A stretch of DNA of 54,404 nt from Micromonospora yasonensis (GCF_026013475.1 NZ_JAPDPH010000022.1:1-54404); one strand, 5' to 3'; numbered from the stretch's first letter, positions 1 through 9,947 are shown. Program-made: numbers and translations. Notes: a model not told the origin generated them from the sequence alone.

Positions 1-965
1 CCCTCCCCCCTTCCCCTACCCGCCCCCCTTCCGATCTGTACGGCGGGGACCTCCTTCGGCGCGTCCGAGTCGTCGTCGAACGCCGACCCCTGACCGCCGC
101 CGAGCAGTGCCGCCGCGCCGCCCGAGACGGCCCGCTGCCGGGGTGCGTCCGGGCCGGCCATGGCGGCCGGGGACCGGGTCTCCAGGCCCCGGCCGGACGA
201 GCCGCCGAGCGGCCGGTCCAGCGAGGCGAGCAGGGCATCCCGGCCGGCGCGGATCGGGTCCCGCCCCGGGCGGGTGTGATCGGCCGGCGTCGGCAGGCCG
301 TGCCCGCCCCGGTTCGGCTCGCCGCGCGACGGGCCGGGCAGCGCGTGGCCGCCCCGCTCCGGCGCCGGCTCCTGGCCGAGGATCGGCGTGGGGCGCTCGG
401 CGCACAGGTATTGCGCCATGTCGTCGTGCGGGGCGACCTGCTGCCGGGTCTTGTCGAGGTCCCAGACCGCCTGTGCGGTGGCCTTGCCCGACGGCCAGGT
501 GGCGATGATCCGCCAGGTGCCGTCGTCCCGCCGGTACGCGTCCCAGGAGATCTTCTCGGTGTCGATCCCGTGCTGGGCCAGCCGGCCGTTGACCACCTCG
601 GCCAGCGGGGTGGGCTTCTCCGCGCCCTTGAGCCGGGTCCGGCGGGCGTGCTGGGCGAGCATGGCCCGCTCCTGGAGCACCGGGCCCGCGTAGCGCAGGA
701 CGCGGTCGACCGGGACGCCCGCGATCCGGGCGACATCCTCGGCGGACTCGCCGGAGCGGATCCGGGCCTGGATGTCCCGCGGGGAGAGGGACGGCGTCGG
801 GTCGGCCGAGGTCGGCACCACCGCCAGGGGCGCCGCGCCAGGTTCGGCGTGCAGCACCCCGGCGACGCGTTCGTCGATGGGGAGGGCGAGCAGGCGCCCG
901 ACCTCGTCGGTGAGCACCAGAGCCTGGCCGTCCTCGGAGAGGGCGACGAAGCGTACTGGGCGCAT
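1..965 (-). CDS. sepH: SepH septation protein, 3' end cut by window edge
   Basis: Reading the minus strand from the ATG at 965 gives MRPVRFVALSEDGQALVLTD and stays open to base 1, so the C-terminus lies outside the window. The N-terminal ~200 residues match the DUF3071 region of actinobacterial SepH: a short beta-rich start, then a helix-turn-helix segment (RDIQARIRSGESAEDVARIA), then a conserved WDAYRRDDGTWRIIATW stretch. The rest is a Pro/Gly/Arg-rich low-complexity tail. SepH is known in Streptomyces to bind FtsZ and stimulate its assembly during sporulation septation. A GGAGG site sits 8 nt before the ATG. Long frames overlapping here on both strands lack family similarity and are shadows. 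Confidence 0.88.
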   Translation of the reverse strand, partial: MRPVRFVALSEDGQALVLTDEVGRLLALPIDERVAGVLHAEPGAAPLAVVPTSADPTPSLSPRDIQARIRSGESAEDVARIAGVPVDRVLRYAGPVLQERAMLAQHARRTRLKGAEKPTPLAEVVNGRLAQHGIDTEKISWDAYRRDDGTWRIIATWPSGKATAQAVWDLDKTRQQVAPHDDMAQYLCAERPTPILGQEPAPERGGHALPGPSRGEPNRGGHGLPTPADHTRPGRDPIRAGRDALLASLDRPLGGSSGRGLETRSPAAMAGPDAPRQRAVSGGAAALLGGGQGSAFDDDSDAPKEVPAVQIGRGAGRGRGE

Positions 966-1106
966 GGGCTTGCCTCCGTCCCGCTTCGCTGGCCGTCACG
1001 CCACGAGCCGGCCACCCGGGCGTCTCGCACCACCGTACGCTCATCTACCCGAAGGTGGGGGATGCGACACCCGGCATGTCGTGACTGAGCTGCGGTGATG
1101 ATCACC

Positions 1107-1140
1107 GTGGGTGGCCGTCGGAGCCCCGACGACCACCCAC
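1107..1140 (-). terminator. Hairpin downstream of serC
   Basis: GTGGGTGG (1107-1114) pairs with CCACCCAC (1133-1140), and the inner CGTCGG/CCGACG extends the stem. It lies 14 nt past the serC stop in the direction of serC transcription. No U-tract follows, as is common in actinomycetes. Confidence 0.6.
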
Positions 1141-1153
1141 CGTCACGAGGTGA

Positions 1154-2320
<1,167 letters not shown>

Positions 2321-2479
2321 TCAGCGGGCGCGGACCAATGGCCGGCTCGTGCGCCGGGCGCACGGGGAGGCCGGGTCCGCCGACCCGGCCGGCAACGCTG
2401 CCGGCCTTCATCCTCGCACCCCCGGCACCCGCTCCGGCGGTTGGTCCCACTCCTGCCACTGAGGGATGCGCCACACGCG

Positions 2480-2509
2480 GCGAGGCCCCGGCCGGAGCCG
2501 GGGCCTCGC
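2480..2509 (-). terminator. Terminator of the citrate synthase gene
   Basis: A perfect 12-bp stem, GCGAGGCCCCGG (2480-2491) and CCGGGGCCTCGC (2498-2509), with a 6-nt loop. It lies about 50 nt past the stop of the minus-strand citrate synthase gene. The remaining 2282-2479 is serC upstream DNA in which I see no clear promoter. Confidence 0.72.
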
Positions 2510-2533
2510 TGGCGTTCCTTCTCTGCCGAAGGC

Positions 2534-2554
2534 GTTGAGAAGGGCCTTCCTCAC
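2534..2554. repeat. GGGCCC-type intergenic repeat, degenerate copy
   Basis: GTTGAGAAGGGCCTTCCTCAC is a shortened relative of the sequence GTTRANNGGGGGCCCTTCCT seen at 5881 and twice at 19188-19240. It sits immediately after the citrate synthase stop. Confidence 0.4.
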
Positions 2555-2557
2555 CCC

Positions 2558-3664
2558 TCAGACGCCGTGCGGGATGGCGTTCCAGCCCTCGACCTCCTGC
2601 GGCTTGCGCGGGCCGTGGCCGACGTACCGGGCCGACGGGCGGACCAGCCGCTGTAGCTTCTTCTGCTCGAGGACGTGCGCGGACCAACCGCCCATCCGGG
2701 CACAGGTGAACATCGAGGTGAACATGTGCGCCGGCACCTCGGCGAAGTCCAGCACCACGGCCGACCAGAACTCGACGTTGGTGGCGAGCACCCGGTCCGG
2801 GCGGCGGGCCTGGAGCTCGGCCAGGGCGGCCTTCTCCAGCGCCTCGGCGACCTCGAAGCGCGGCGCGCCCAGCTCCTTGGCGGTACGGCGGAGCACCCGG
2901 GCGCGCGGGTCCTCGGCCCGGTAGACCCGGTGGCCGAAACCCATCAGCCGCTCGCCCCGGTCGAGCACGCCCTTGACGTACCCCTCGGCGTCGCCGCTGC
3001 GCTCGACCGCCTCCAGCATGCTGAGCACCCGGGAGGGCGCGCCGCCGTGCAGCGGGCCGGAGAGCGCCCCGATGCCGGAGGAGATGCAGGCGGCGGCGTC
3101 GGCACCGGTGGAGGCGACGATCCGGGCGGTGAAGGTGGAGGCGTTCAGGCCGTGCTCGGCGGCCGAGATGAAGTACGCGTCGACGGCCTTGACGTGCCGC
3201 GGGTCGGGCTCACCCCGCCAGCGCTTCATGAACCGCTCGACGATCGTCTCCGCCTTGTCGATCTCCTTCTGCGGCACGGCCGGCAGGCCGAGGCCGCGGG
3301 CGGACTGGGCGACGAAGGAGAGCGCGGTGACCGACACCCGGGCCAGGTCCTCGCGGGCCTGCTCGTCGGAGATGTCGAGGAGCTGGTTGAGCCCCCAGTA
3401 CGGGGCGAGCATGGCGACCGCGGACTGCACGTCGACGCGGATGTCGCCGGAGTGCACCGGCACCGGGAACGGCTCGGCCGGCGGCAGGCCCGGGCCGAAC
3501 CGCCCGTCGACCAGCAGCGCCCAGACGTTGCCGAAGGAGACCTGACCGATCAGATCCTCGATGTCCACGCCGCGATAGCGCAGCGATCCGCCCGCGCGGT
3601 CCGGTTCGGCGATCTCGGTCTCGAAGGCTACGACGCCCTCCAGGCCCGGTTTGAAGTCGGACAT
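2558..3664 (-). CDS. Citrate synthase 2 (type II-like, short)
   Basis: This 368-residue protein belongs to the citrate synthase/2-methylcitrate synthase family and should condense acetyl-CoA (or propionyl-CoA) with oxaloacetate. Landmarks are EHGLNASTFTAR (H171), GPLHGGAPSRV (H206), GFGHRVYRAEDPRA (H245) and the C-terminal MFTSMFTCARMGGWSAHVLEQ. At the position where most family members carry the catalytic Asp in an NVDF motif, this protein has NVEF (E298). Length fits the short actinobacterial paralogue usually annotated citrate synthase 2. It is transcribed divergently from pdxH across 239 bp. Substrate preference cannot be read from the sequence. Confidence 0.9.
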   Translation of the reverse strand: MSDFKPGLEGVVAFETEIAEPDRAGGSLRYRGVDIEDLIGQVSFGNVWALLVDGRFGPGLPPAEPFPVPVHSGDIRVDVQSAVAMLAPYWGLNQLLDISDEQAREDLARVSVTALSFVAQSARGLGLPAVPQKEIDKAETIVERFMKRWRGEPDPRHVKAVDAYFISAAEHGLNASTFTARIVASTGADAAACISSGIGALSGPLHGGAPSRVLSMLEAVERSGDAEGYVKGVLDRGERLMGFGHRVYRAEDPRARVLRRTAKELGAPRFEVAEALEKAALAELQARRPDRVLATNVEFWSAVVLDFAEVPAHMFTSMFTCARMGGWSAHVLEQKKLQRLVRPSARYVGHGPRKPQEVEGWNAIPHGV

Positions 3665-3758
3665 GTCGTCTCCTGGCTTCCGGCGGTGGTGGCCGCGCGG
3701 GCTCGACCGGCCCGCGGCTTAGGCGACCCTCAGGGATGTGTTCGTGACATCTTGCCTG

Positions 3759-3771
3759 CTCGGTAACCGAG
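3759..3771. promoter_or_regulatory. Palindrome in citrate synthase/pdxH divergent region
   Basis: CTCGGT-A-ACCGAG is a perfect 6+6 inverted repeat with a one-base centre. It lies 95 nt upstream of the citrate synthase start and 133 nt upstream of pdxH. It could be an operator, but no regulator is identified. Confidence 0.3.
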
Positions 3772-3903
3772 TGCGCGACCCGCGGCGACTGTGCGCCACA
3801 TGACATCCCCGCCAGTGGACAAGCTCGCGGGCTGGAGAAGACTGGGTGGCGGGGCGTGGCCAGCGTCGGGGGACGCCGGACGCCGAGGGAAGGAACGACG
3901 AGA

Positions 3904-4563
3904 GTGACGGGCAACACACCAGCTCCGGCCGATATGCGTAACGAGTACGCGGCCGACCTGGGCCTTTCCGAATCGGATCTCGCGGCGGACTGGCCCACCC
4001 AGTTCGCCCGCTGGTTCGCCGACGCGGTGGCGTACCCGCTCCCCGAGCCGAACGCCATGGTGGTCGGCACCGCCGACGCCGACGGCCGCCCCAGCGGCCG
4101 GACCGTCCTGCTCAAGGGGTACGACCCCGAGGGCTTCGTCTTCTACACCAACTACGGGTCGCGCAAGGGCGTCGAGGTGACCGCCAACCCGTGGGCCAGC
4201 CTGGTCTTCCCCTGGTTCCCGATGCAGCGCCAGGTGGTGGTGGCCGGGCGGGTGGAGCGGGTCGACCGGGCCGAGACCGAGGCGTACTTCACCAGCCGGC
4301 CGCGCGGCTCCCAGCTCGGCGCCTGGGCCAGCGCCCAGTCCACGGTCGTCCCGGACCGGGCCGCGCTGGACGCCACGTACCGGGCCGCGGCCGAGCGCTT
4401 CGCCCGGGTCGACGAGATCCCCGCGCCGCCGCACTGGGGCGGGTTCCGGGTCCGCCCCGAGACCGTGGAGTTCTGGCAGGGCCGGGCCAGCCGGCTGCAC
4501 GACCGGCTGCGCTTCCGGCGGACCGACGAGGGTGCCTGGGTCGTCGAGCGGCTGGCACCGTGA
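3904..4563 (+). CDS. pdxH: Pyridoxamine 5'-phosphate oxidase
   Basis: This FMN-dependent oxidase makes pyridoxal 5'-phosphate from PNP or PMP. The split-barrel core carries [22 protein letters not shown] (FMN phosphate region) and [14 protein letters not shown]. The C-terminal dimerisation domain carries [16 protein letters not shown], the [21 protein letters not shown] signature and LHDRLRF. I chose the GTG at 3904 because GGGAAGGA lies 8 nt upstream; this gives 219 residues, the usual length. An upstream in-frame GTG at 3856 lacks a ribosome site. The stop overlaps the next gene's GTG (GTGA), so the MFS transporter is probably translationally coupled. Confidence 0.94.
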   Translation: MTGNTPAPADMRNEYAADLGLSESDLAADWPTQFARWFADAVAYPLPEPNAMVVGTADADGRPSGRTVLLKGYDPEGFVFYTNYGSRKGVEVTANPWASLVFPWFPMQRQVVVAGRVERVDRAETEAYFTSRPRGSQLGAWASAQSTVVPDRAALDATYRAAAERFARVDEIPAPPHWGGFRVRPETVEFWQGRASRLHDRLRFRRTDEGAWVVERLAP

Positions 4564-5855
4564 CCGGAGTGAAGGAGGCCCGGCCGCGCGGGGCGCACCG
4601 CTGGGCGATCGACCTGCGCCCACTCGGCGTGCCGGCGTACCGGCGGGTGTGGCTCGGCAACGGCGTGGCCATGTTCGGCTTCCAGTTCACCGCCGTGGCG
4701 GTGCCGGTGGAGATGTTCGACCTGACCGGCGGCTCGTTCTGGGTCGGCCTGCTCGGGATCGCCGGCTTCCTGCCGCTGCTGGTGTTCGGACTCTGGGGCG
4801 GGGCGGTCGCCGACGCCCGGGACCGGCGGCGGGTGCTGCTGGCCGGGGGCGCCCTGCTCTGGGCGTCGACCCTGGCGCTGCTGCTCCAGTCGCTGCTGCG
4901 GGTGGGCAGTCCGCTGCTGCTGCTCGCGCTGGTGGCGGTGCAGTCGACCGCGTTCGCGATCACCTCGCCGGCCCGCAGCGCGATCCTGCCCCGGCTGGTG
5001 CCGGTCGAGCTGGTCCCGGCCGCCAGCACGCTGAACTTCACCACGTTCACCGCGACCTCGGTCTTCGGCCCGCTGACCGCCGGCCTGATCTTCGCCACCT
5101 GGCCCACCGAGGCCGGGCTGCCGATCGCGTACGCGGTGGACGCGCTGCTGTTCACCGTCTCGCTCTGGGCCACCCTGCGGCTGCCGGCGATGCTGCCCGA
5201 GCCGGACCCGGACGGCGGCGGCGGCGGCTCGCGTCGGGCCGGCCTGTCCAGCATCGTCGACGGGTTCCGCTACCTGGCCACCACGCCGGTGCTGTTGCTC
5301 TCCTTCGCCATCGACCTGATCGCGATGATCCTGGCGATGCCCCGGGCGCTCTTCCCCGAGCTGGCCCAGGAGCGGTTCGGTGGCGGCGCCGCGGTCGGCT
5401 GGCTCTACAGCGCCATCGCCATCGGCGCGATGCTGGGCGGCCTCACCTCCGGCTGGATCGGCCGGGTACGCCGGCAGGGCCTGGTCCTGGTGGTCGCCGT
5501 GGTGGGCTGGGGCGTGGCGATCGCCCTGGCCGGGCTGGCCCGCCAGCTCTGGCTGGTGGTGCTGCTGCTCGGCCTCGCCGGAGCCGCTGACCTGGTCAGC
5601 GCGACCCTGCGGCAGTCGATGCTGCTGGTCTACGCGCCGGACCGGATGCGCGGCCGGCTCCAGGGGGTGAACACCGTGGTGGTCGCGGGCGGCCCGCGTC
5701 TGGGCGACCTGCGGGCCGGCGCCACGGCGGCGGCGTTCGGCACCGGGGTCGCCATGGTCGGTGGCGGCCTCGCCTCGGCCGTCCTGGCCGTACTGCTGGT
5801 GGTGGCCTTCCCGGCACTGCTCCGCTACCGGTCCGCCACCGCCGCCACCCGGTAG
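4560..5855 (+). CDS. MFS transporter, EntS/MFS_3-like exporter
   Basis: A 431-residue integral membrane protein with 10-12 hydrophobic segments. It has the loop 2-3 signature [18 protein letters not shown] and a cytoplasmic mid-loop rich in Pro/Asp/Gly at about 215-230 ([14 protein letters not shown]). The sequence [18 protein letters not shown] is typical of the enterobactin-exporter-like MFS_3 family. The start GTG at 4560 overlaps the pdxH stop; GTG at 4569 is an alternative. Substrate unknown; the pdxH linkage is common in actinomycetes and need not be functional. The end is GC-rich and followed by a repeat copy at 5881. Confidence 0.85.
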   Translation: MTGVKEARPRGAHRWAIDLRPLGVPAYRRVWLGNGVAMFGFQFTAVAVPVEMFDLTGGSFWVGLLGIAGFLPLLVFGLWGGAVADARDRRRVLLAGGALLWASTLALLLQSLLRVGSPLLLLALVAVQSTAFAITSPARSAILPRLVPVELVPAASTLNFTTFTATSVFGPLTAGLIFATWPTEAGLPIAYAVDALLFTVSLWATLRLPAMLPEPDPDGGGGGSRRAGLSSIVDGFRYLATTPVLLLSFAIDLIAMILAMPRALFPELAQERFGGGAAVGWLYSAIAIGAMLGGLTSGWIGRVRRQGLVLVVAVVGWGVAIALAGLARQLWLVVLLLGLAGAADLVSATLRQSMLLVYAPDRMRGRLQGVNTVVVAGGPRLGDLRAGATAAAFGTGVAMVGGGLASAVLAVLLVVAFPALLRYRSATAATR

Positions 5856-5880
5856 CAGGGGACCCTGCCCTACCGCCGGC

Positions 5881-5903
5881 GTTGACCGGGGGCCCTTCCT
5901 CAC
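5881..5903. repeat. GGGCCC-type intergenic repeat copy
   Basis: GTTGACCGGGGGCCCTTCCT matches the reverse complement of the tandem copies at 19188-19240 (GTTAAYAGGGGGCCCTTCCT). It lies between the MFS gene and the epimerase promoter. Confidence 0.5.
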
Positions 5904-5909
5904 GTCGAC

Positions 5910-5915
5910 TAAGGT
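5910..5915 (+). promoter_or_regulatory. -10 element of leaderless epimerase transcript
   Basis: TAAGGT ends 7 nt before the ATG at 5923 and no Shine-Dalgarno is present, so the mRNA probably starts at or next to the start codon. The -35 region is weak. Confidence 0.45.
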
Positions 5916-5922
5916 CGCCGGC

Positions 5923-6846
5923 ATGGAGATCGCCGCGCAGTCACCGTCCGGGGCACAGTGGACCATCGCCGCCGACGGCCACGAGGCCGTCGTGGTCGAG
6001 GTCGGCGGCGGCCTGCGGACCTACCGGCACGACGGGGTCGACCACCTCGACGGGTACGAGGCGGACGAGCTCTGCCCCGGCTCGGCCGGCCAGGTGCTCG
6101 CCCCCTGGCCCAACCGCATCCGGGACGGCGCGTACACCTTCGGTGAGCGGTCGTTGCAGCTCGACCTGAGCGAGCCGGCCCGGCACAACGCCCTCCACGG
6201 GCTGGTCAACTGGGTCGCCTGGCATTTGATCGAGCAGTCGCCGGAGAGCGTCACGATCGGCTACGACCTGCCGCCGCGCCCGGGCTACCCCTGGTCGCTG
6301 CGGCTGCGTACCCGGTGGACCGTGGGGGCGGACGGGCTGCGTGCCGAGCACGAGGTGACCAACCTGAGCGGGGAGCCGGCGCCGTTCGGCTTCTCGGTGC
6401 ACCCCTACCTGCGGCTGGCCGGGGTGGGTGTGGACGAGGTGTCGCTGCGGGTGCCGGGGCGTACCCGGGTGCTGGTGGACGGCCGGCTGCTGCCGGTCGC
6501 CGCCACCGAGGTGGCCGGCACCGAGTACGACTTCACCGAGCCCCGGGCGATCGGTGCCGCGGTGCTCGACGTGGCCTTCGGCGACGTCGTCCGGGACGCC
6601 GACGGCGGCTCGTCGGTGACCCTCGCCGGGCCGGGCGGGGCGGCCGTGCACGTCTGGGCGGACCGCGAGTTCGGCTGGTGGCAGGTGTTCACCGGCGACA
6701 CCCTCTCCGGCGAGCGCCGCCGCCGCTCGGTCGCGGTGGAGCCGATGACCTGCCCGGCGGACGCGTTCCGTTCCGGCAAGGGCCTCATCACGCTGGCCCC
6801 CGGCGAGACCTGGCGGGGTGCCTGGGGCATCCGGCCCGGAGCCTGA
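5923..6846 (+). CDS. Aldose 1-epimerase family protein
   Basis: A 307-residue GalM-like mutarotase that interconverts alpha and beta anomers of aldoses. Visible landmarks are LAPWPNRIRDGAYTF, ARHNALHGLVNWVAW (first catalytic His region), GFSVHPYLRL (second His) and, near the C-terminus, AVEPMTCPADAFRSGKGL, which carries the conserved Glu-Pro and is typical of the actinobacterial mutarotase branch. The ATG at 5923 follows a TAAGGT -10 element by 7 nt, pointing to leaderless translation. It is followed after 2 nt by the nitroreductase-like gene, so the two form an operon. Sugar specificity is not evident. Confidence 0.88.
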   Translation: MEIAAQSPSGAQWTIAADGHEAVVVEVGGGLRTYRHDGVDHLDGYEADELCPGSAGQVLAPWPNRIRDGAYTFGERSLQLDLSEPARHNALHGLVNWVAWHLIEQSPESVTIGYDLPPRPGYPWSLRLRTRWTVGADGLRAEHEVTNLSGEPAPFGFSVHPYLRLAGVGVDEVSLRVPGRTRVLVDGRLLPVAATEVAGTEYDFTEPRAIGAAVLDVAFGDVVRDADGGSSVTLAGPGGAAVHVWADREFGWWQVFTGDTLSGERRRRSVAVEPMTCPADAFRSGKGLITLAPGETWRGAWGIRPGA

Positions 6847-6848
6847 GC

Positions 6849-7451
6849 GTGGAGTTCGCCGAGGTCGTCCGCCGGCGCCGGATGATCCGTAACTACGACC
6901 CCGACCGGCCGGTCCCGCCCGAGGTGGTGGACCGCCTGCTGGCGCACGCGACCCGGGCGCCCTCGGCGGGTTTCGCCCAGGGCTGGGGTTTCCTGGTGCT
7001 GGAGGAGCCGGCCGACCGGGAGCGGTTCTGGGCGGCGGCCACCCCGGGTGGTGGCGGGCGGGAGCGCTGGCTGGCCGGGATGCGTCTGGCCCCGCTGATC
7101 GTGGTGCCGCACGCCAACCGCTCCGTCTATCTGGACCGGTACGCGGAGGCGGACAAGGGCTGGACGGACCGGTCGACCGAGCGCTGGCCGGTGCCCTACT
7201 GGTACGTGGACACCGGCTTCGCCGCGCTGCTCATGCTGCTCACCGCCGTGGACGAGGGGCTTGGCGCGTGCTTCTTCGGCATCCCGCCGCACCGGCTCGA
7301 CGCGTACCGGGAGGCGTTCGGGGTGCCGGCGGAATACGAGCCGGTCGGCGCGATCACCATCGGTTACCGGGCGCCGGACCACCGGTCACCGTCGTTGCGC
7401 CGAGGTCGGCGCCCGGTGGACGAGGTGGTCCGGCGGGGCCGGTGGAGTTGA
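6849..7451 (+). CDS. Nitroreductase family protein
   Basis: A 200-residue FMN-dependent nitroreductase-fold protein. The N-terminal EFAEVVRRRRMIRNYDPDRPVP is the classic FMN-phosphate-binding arginine motif. THATRAPSAGFAQGW-like spacing (ATRAPSAGFAQGWGF) and VDTGFAALLMLLTAVDEGLGACFFGIP match the dimer/FMN core. The GTG at 6849 starts 3 nt past the epimerase stop. Members of this family reduce nitro groups, quinones or flavins, or act in F420-related chemistry; the actual substrate is unknown. Confidence 0.86.
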   Translation: MEFAEVVRRRRMIRNYDPDRPVPPEVVDRLLAHATRAPSAGFAQGWGFLVLEEPADRERFWAAATPGGGGRERWLAGMRLAPLIVVPHANRSVYLDRYAEADKGWTDRSTERWPVPYWYVDTGFAALLMLLTAVDEGLGACFFGIPPHRLDAYREAFGVPAEYEPVGAITIGYRAPDHRSPSLRRGRRPVDEVVRRGRWS

Positions 7452-7572
7452 ACGGATCCCGGCGGGGTAACGGTGCTGGCGAAACCGACATGAGGGAGTA
7501 AAACGCGGTGTGGCGGGTGCGGCTAGGCTGGCACCGACATCACCAGCCGGGCCAGGGGGAGGGGAGCGCGCC

Positions 7573-7878
7573 TTGATCTTCAGAGCGGTCCGGGACGGGC
7601 GTCCCTACCCGGAGCACAACCTCACGCTCAAGCAGTGGGCGGAGATCCCGCCGCGCCCGCTGCGGCTGGACCAGCTCATCACCACCAAGCGCGAGCTGGC
7701 GCTGGACAAGCTCCTCGCCGAGGACTCCACCTTCTACGGCGACCTCTTCCCGCACGTCGTGCAGTGGAACGGCGGCCTCTACCTGGAGGACGGCCTGCAC
7801 CGGGCGCTGCGGGCGGCGCTCCAGCAGCGCAACCAGATCCACGCCCGGGTGCTGGTGCTCAGCCCGCTGGGCGAGTGA
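7573..7878 (+). CDS. Small ParB/sulfiredoxin-fold-like protein
   Basis: A 101-residue actinobacterial protein starting at TTG 7573 (LIFRAVRDGRPYP), with GGGGGAGGGGAG just upstream. The body reads RPLRLDQLITTKRELALDKLL, an acidic DSTFYGDLFPHVVQW, then GLYLEDGLHRALRAALQQRNQIHARVLVL. A beta strand followed by a DGxHR-A-AA helix and a terminal strand is the layout of the ParB/Srx-like nuclease fold, so I infer that fold. Homologues are widely kept next to metabolic genes and are sometimes labelled VapB-like antitoxin, but no toxin gene is adjacent. Function unknown. Confidence 0.72.
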   Translation: MIFRAVRDGRPYPEHNLTLKQWAEIPPRPLRLDQLITTKRELALDKLLAEDSTFYGDLFPHVVQWNGGLYLEDGLHRALRAALQQRNQIHARVLVLSPLGE

Positions 7879-7904
7879 CCCCCTCCCTGAGTCTTCGTTA
7901 AGGT
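7875..7904 (+). promoter_or_regulatory. Leaderless promoter of acyl-CoA dehydrogenase
   Basis: GTGACC (7875-7880) and TAAGGT (7899-7904) are separated by 18 nt, with the ATG 6 nt after the -10. The -35 overlaps the stop codon of the preceding gene. Confidence 0.5.
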
Positions 7905-7910
7905 GACGGC

Positions 7911-9071
7911 ATGACTCCTCTCGACCTGCTCGACATCGACGCGTCGCTGGACGAGGAGGAGCGGCAGATCCGCGCCGTCGTGCGCCAGCTCGTCGACGAT
8001 CGGGTACGCCCCCACGTCGCCGGCTGGTACGAGGACGGCCAGGTCCCGGCCCGCGAGCTGGCCCGCGAGTTCGGCAAGCTCGGCCTGCTCGGCATGCACC
8101 TGACCGGGTACGGCTGTGCCGGCGCGTCGGCCGTCGCGTACGGACTGGCCTGCCTGGAACTGGAGGCCGGCGATTCCGGCGTCCGCTCGCTGGTCTCGGT
8201 GCAGGGTTCGCTGGCCATGTACGCCATCTGGCGCTACGGCAGCGAGGAGCAGAAGCAGCGCTGGCTGCCCGCCATGGCGGCCGGTGAGGCGATCGGCTGC
8301 TTCGGGCTGACCGAGCCGGACCACGGCTCCGACCCGGCCTCGATGGCCACCCGGGCCCGCCGGGACGGCGACGACTGGATCCTCAACGGCAGCAAGCTGT
8401 GGATCACCAACGCGCCGATCGCCGACGTGGGGGTGATCTGGGCGCGCACCGATGAGGGCGTGCGTGGCTTCGCCGTACCCATGGACACGCCCGGCGTGAC
8501 GGCGCGCGAGATCCGGCACAAGATGTCGCTGCGCGCGTCGCTGACCGGGGAGATCGCCCTCGACGACGTGCGGCTCCCGGCGGACGCCCGGCTGCCCGAG
8601 GCGATCGGGCTCAAGGCGCCGCTGAGCTGCCTGACCGAGGCCCGGCACGGCATCGTCTGGGGCGCGCTCGGCGCGGCCCGCGACTGCCTGGAGACCGCCC
8701 TGTCCTACGCGACCACCCGGACCCAGTTCGGCCGGCCGCTGGCCGGCTTCCAGCTCACCCAGGCCAAGCTCGCCGACATGGCGGTCGAGTGGAACAAGGG
8801 CCTGCTGCTGGCGCTGCACCTGGGGCGGCTCGCCGACGCCGGCCGGTTGCGGCCCCATCAGGTCAGCGTGGGCAAGCTGAACAACGTCCGAGAGGCCCTC
8901 ACCATCGCCCGGCAGTGCCGGACCATCCTCGGCGCGAACGGCGTCTCCGGCGAGTACCCGGTGATGCGGCACGCCAACAACCTGGAGAGCGTGCTGACCT
9001 ACGAGGGCACCTCGGAGATCCACCAGTTGGTCATCGGTCAGCAGCTCACCGGGCTGTCCGCCTTCGCCTGA
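7911..9071 (+). CDS. Acyl-CoA dehydrogenase, glutaryl-CoA dehydrogenase type
   Basis: A 386-residue FAD flavoenzyme of the acyl-CoA dehydrogenase family. Landmarks are CFGLTEPDHGSDPASM (substrate/FAD site), WILNGSKLWITNAPIADVGVIWA, RTQFGRPLAGFQLTQAKLADM and the C-terminal LTYEGTSEIHQLVIGQ. The Glu of TYEGTSEIH is the catalytic base. Position and wording best match glutaryl-CoA dehydrogenases of actinobacteria (lysine/tryptophan catabolism), which oxidise and decarboxylate glutaryl-CoA. The lack of neighbouring pathway genes means another short-chain substrate is possible. Translation is probably leaderless from 7911. Confidence 0.9.
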   Translation: MTPLDLLDIDASLDEEERQIRAVVRQLVDDRVRPHVAGWYEDGQVPARELAREFGKLGLLGMHLTGYGCAGASAVAYGLACLELEAGDSGVRSLVSVQGSLAMYAIWRYGSEEQKQRWLPAMAAGEAIGCFGLTEPDHGSDPASMATRARRDGDDWILNGSKLWITNAPIADVGVIWARTDEGVRGFAVPMDTPGVTAREIRHKMSLRASLTGEIALDDVRLPADARLPEAIGLKAPLSCLTEARHGIVWGALGAARDCLETALSYATTRTQFGRPLAGFQLTQAKLADMAVEWNKGLLLALHLGRLADAGRLRPHQVSVGKLNNVREALTIARQCRTILGANGVSGEYPVMRHANNLESVLTYEGTSEIHQLVIGQQLTGLSAFA

Positions 9072-9171
9072 GCTGCGGGTTCACCCGTTCGGGTCGCCCG
9101 ACGGGCGAGTGTCGCACCAGGGCCGTACCGTCATCATCAGTCGATGTGTCTGACGAGGACGGTGAGGGCGA

Positions 9172-9936
9172 ATGGCCCGCGACGGTGACATCAACGAGCC
9201 CACCAGGGAGTTCCCGGAATACCCGACCGGCGACCACCTTCGGGCCCGGGCGGACGTCACAGGCGAACCGGCACCGGGTGGCCCGCGGTCGTCCGGCGGC
9301 CCGGTCCGCGGCCTGCTCGTGGTGCTCGGCGCGGCCGCGCTGGTCGTGGTGGCGCTGCTCGGCGTGCAGGCGACCGGGATCCTGCCACACTTCCGTAACC
9401 CGTTCGCCCAGCAGCAGACCGACCGCAGCCAGCCGCCGCTGCTGAAGTCGATCCGGGACCTCAGCCGGTACGTGGCCGCCGAGGGTGACTTCCAGGTGGT
9501 CGTCGACCTGCAGAAGGACCGGAAGAACGTGCCGGACTTCCTGCTCAACGAGCGGACGCTCTTCGTCGGGGCGGGCCGGGTCGAGGCGTACGTGGACTTC
9601 GCGAAGATCGCCGACGGGGCGGTGGTGGTCTCCGACGACAAGAAGTCGGTGGAGATCAAGCTGCCCGCGCCGCAGCTCGGCGAGACCGACCTCGACCTGG
9701 AGAAGAGCTACGTCTTCGCCGAGGAACGCGGCCTGATCAACCGGCTCAACGACCTGGTGGCCGGCGATCCCAACCGGCAGCAGGCGGTCTACAAGCTGGC
9801 CGAGGACCGGATCACCACCGCCGCCCGGGACAGCGGGCTGACCACCCGGGCGGAGGAGAACACCCGCAAGATGCTGGAGGGTCTGCTCCGCTCCCTCGGC
9901 TACCAGAAGATCACGGTCACCTACACGGCCCCCTGA
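9172..9936 (+). CDS. DUF4230 single-pass membrane protein
   Basis: A 254-residue protein with a disordered N-terminal cytoplasmic stretch (1-45), one transmembrane helix (about 47-66, LLVVLGAAALVVVALLG) and an extracytoplasmic domain matching DUF4230. That domain includes LSRYVAAEGDFQVVVDLQKD, DFAKIADGAVVVSDDKKSVEIKLP and a C-terminal helical region ending LRSLGYQKITVTY. DUF4230 has no established function. A GGTGAGGG ribosome site precedes the ATG. The gene stands alone, ending at a strong bidirectional terminator. Confidence 0.82.
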   Translation: MARDGDINEPTREFPEYPTGDHLRARADVTGEPAPGGPRSSGGPVRGLLVVLGAAALVVVALLGVQATGILPHFRNPFAQQQTDRSQPPLLKSIRDLSRYVAAEGDFQVVVDLQKDRKNVPDFLLNERTLFVGAGRVEAYVDFAKIADGAVVVSDDKKSVEIKLPAPQLGETDLDLEKSYVFAEERGLINRLNDLVAGDPNRQQAVYKLAEDRITTAARDSGLTTRAEENTRKMLEGLLRSLGYQKITVTYTAP

Positions 9937-9947
9937 TTCTCGACACC

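Noticed and set aside
2675..3766. Plus-strand frame opposite the citrate synthase gene
   Set aside because: It is antisense to a strongly conserved enzyme, and the translation is low-complexity Gly/Arg/Val sequence.
7573..7878. VapB-type antitoxin of a toxin-antitoxin pair
   Set aside because: No PIN-domain or other toxin gene is adjacent, and the protein does not look like a ribbon-helix-helix or AbrB antitoxin.
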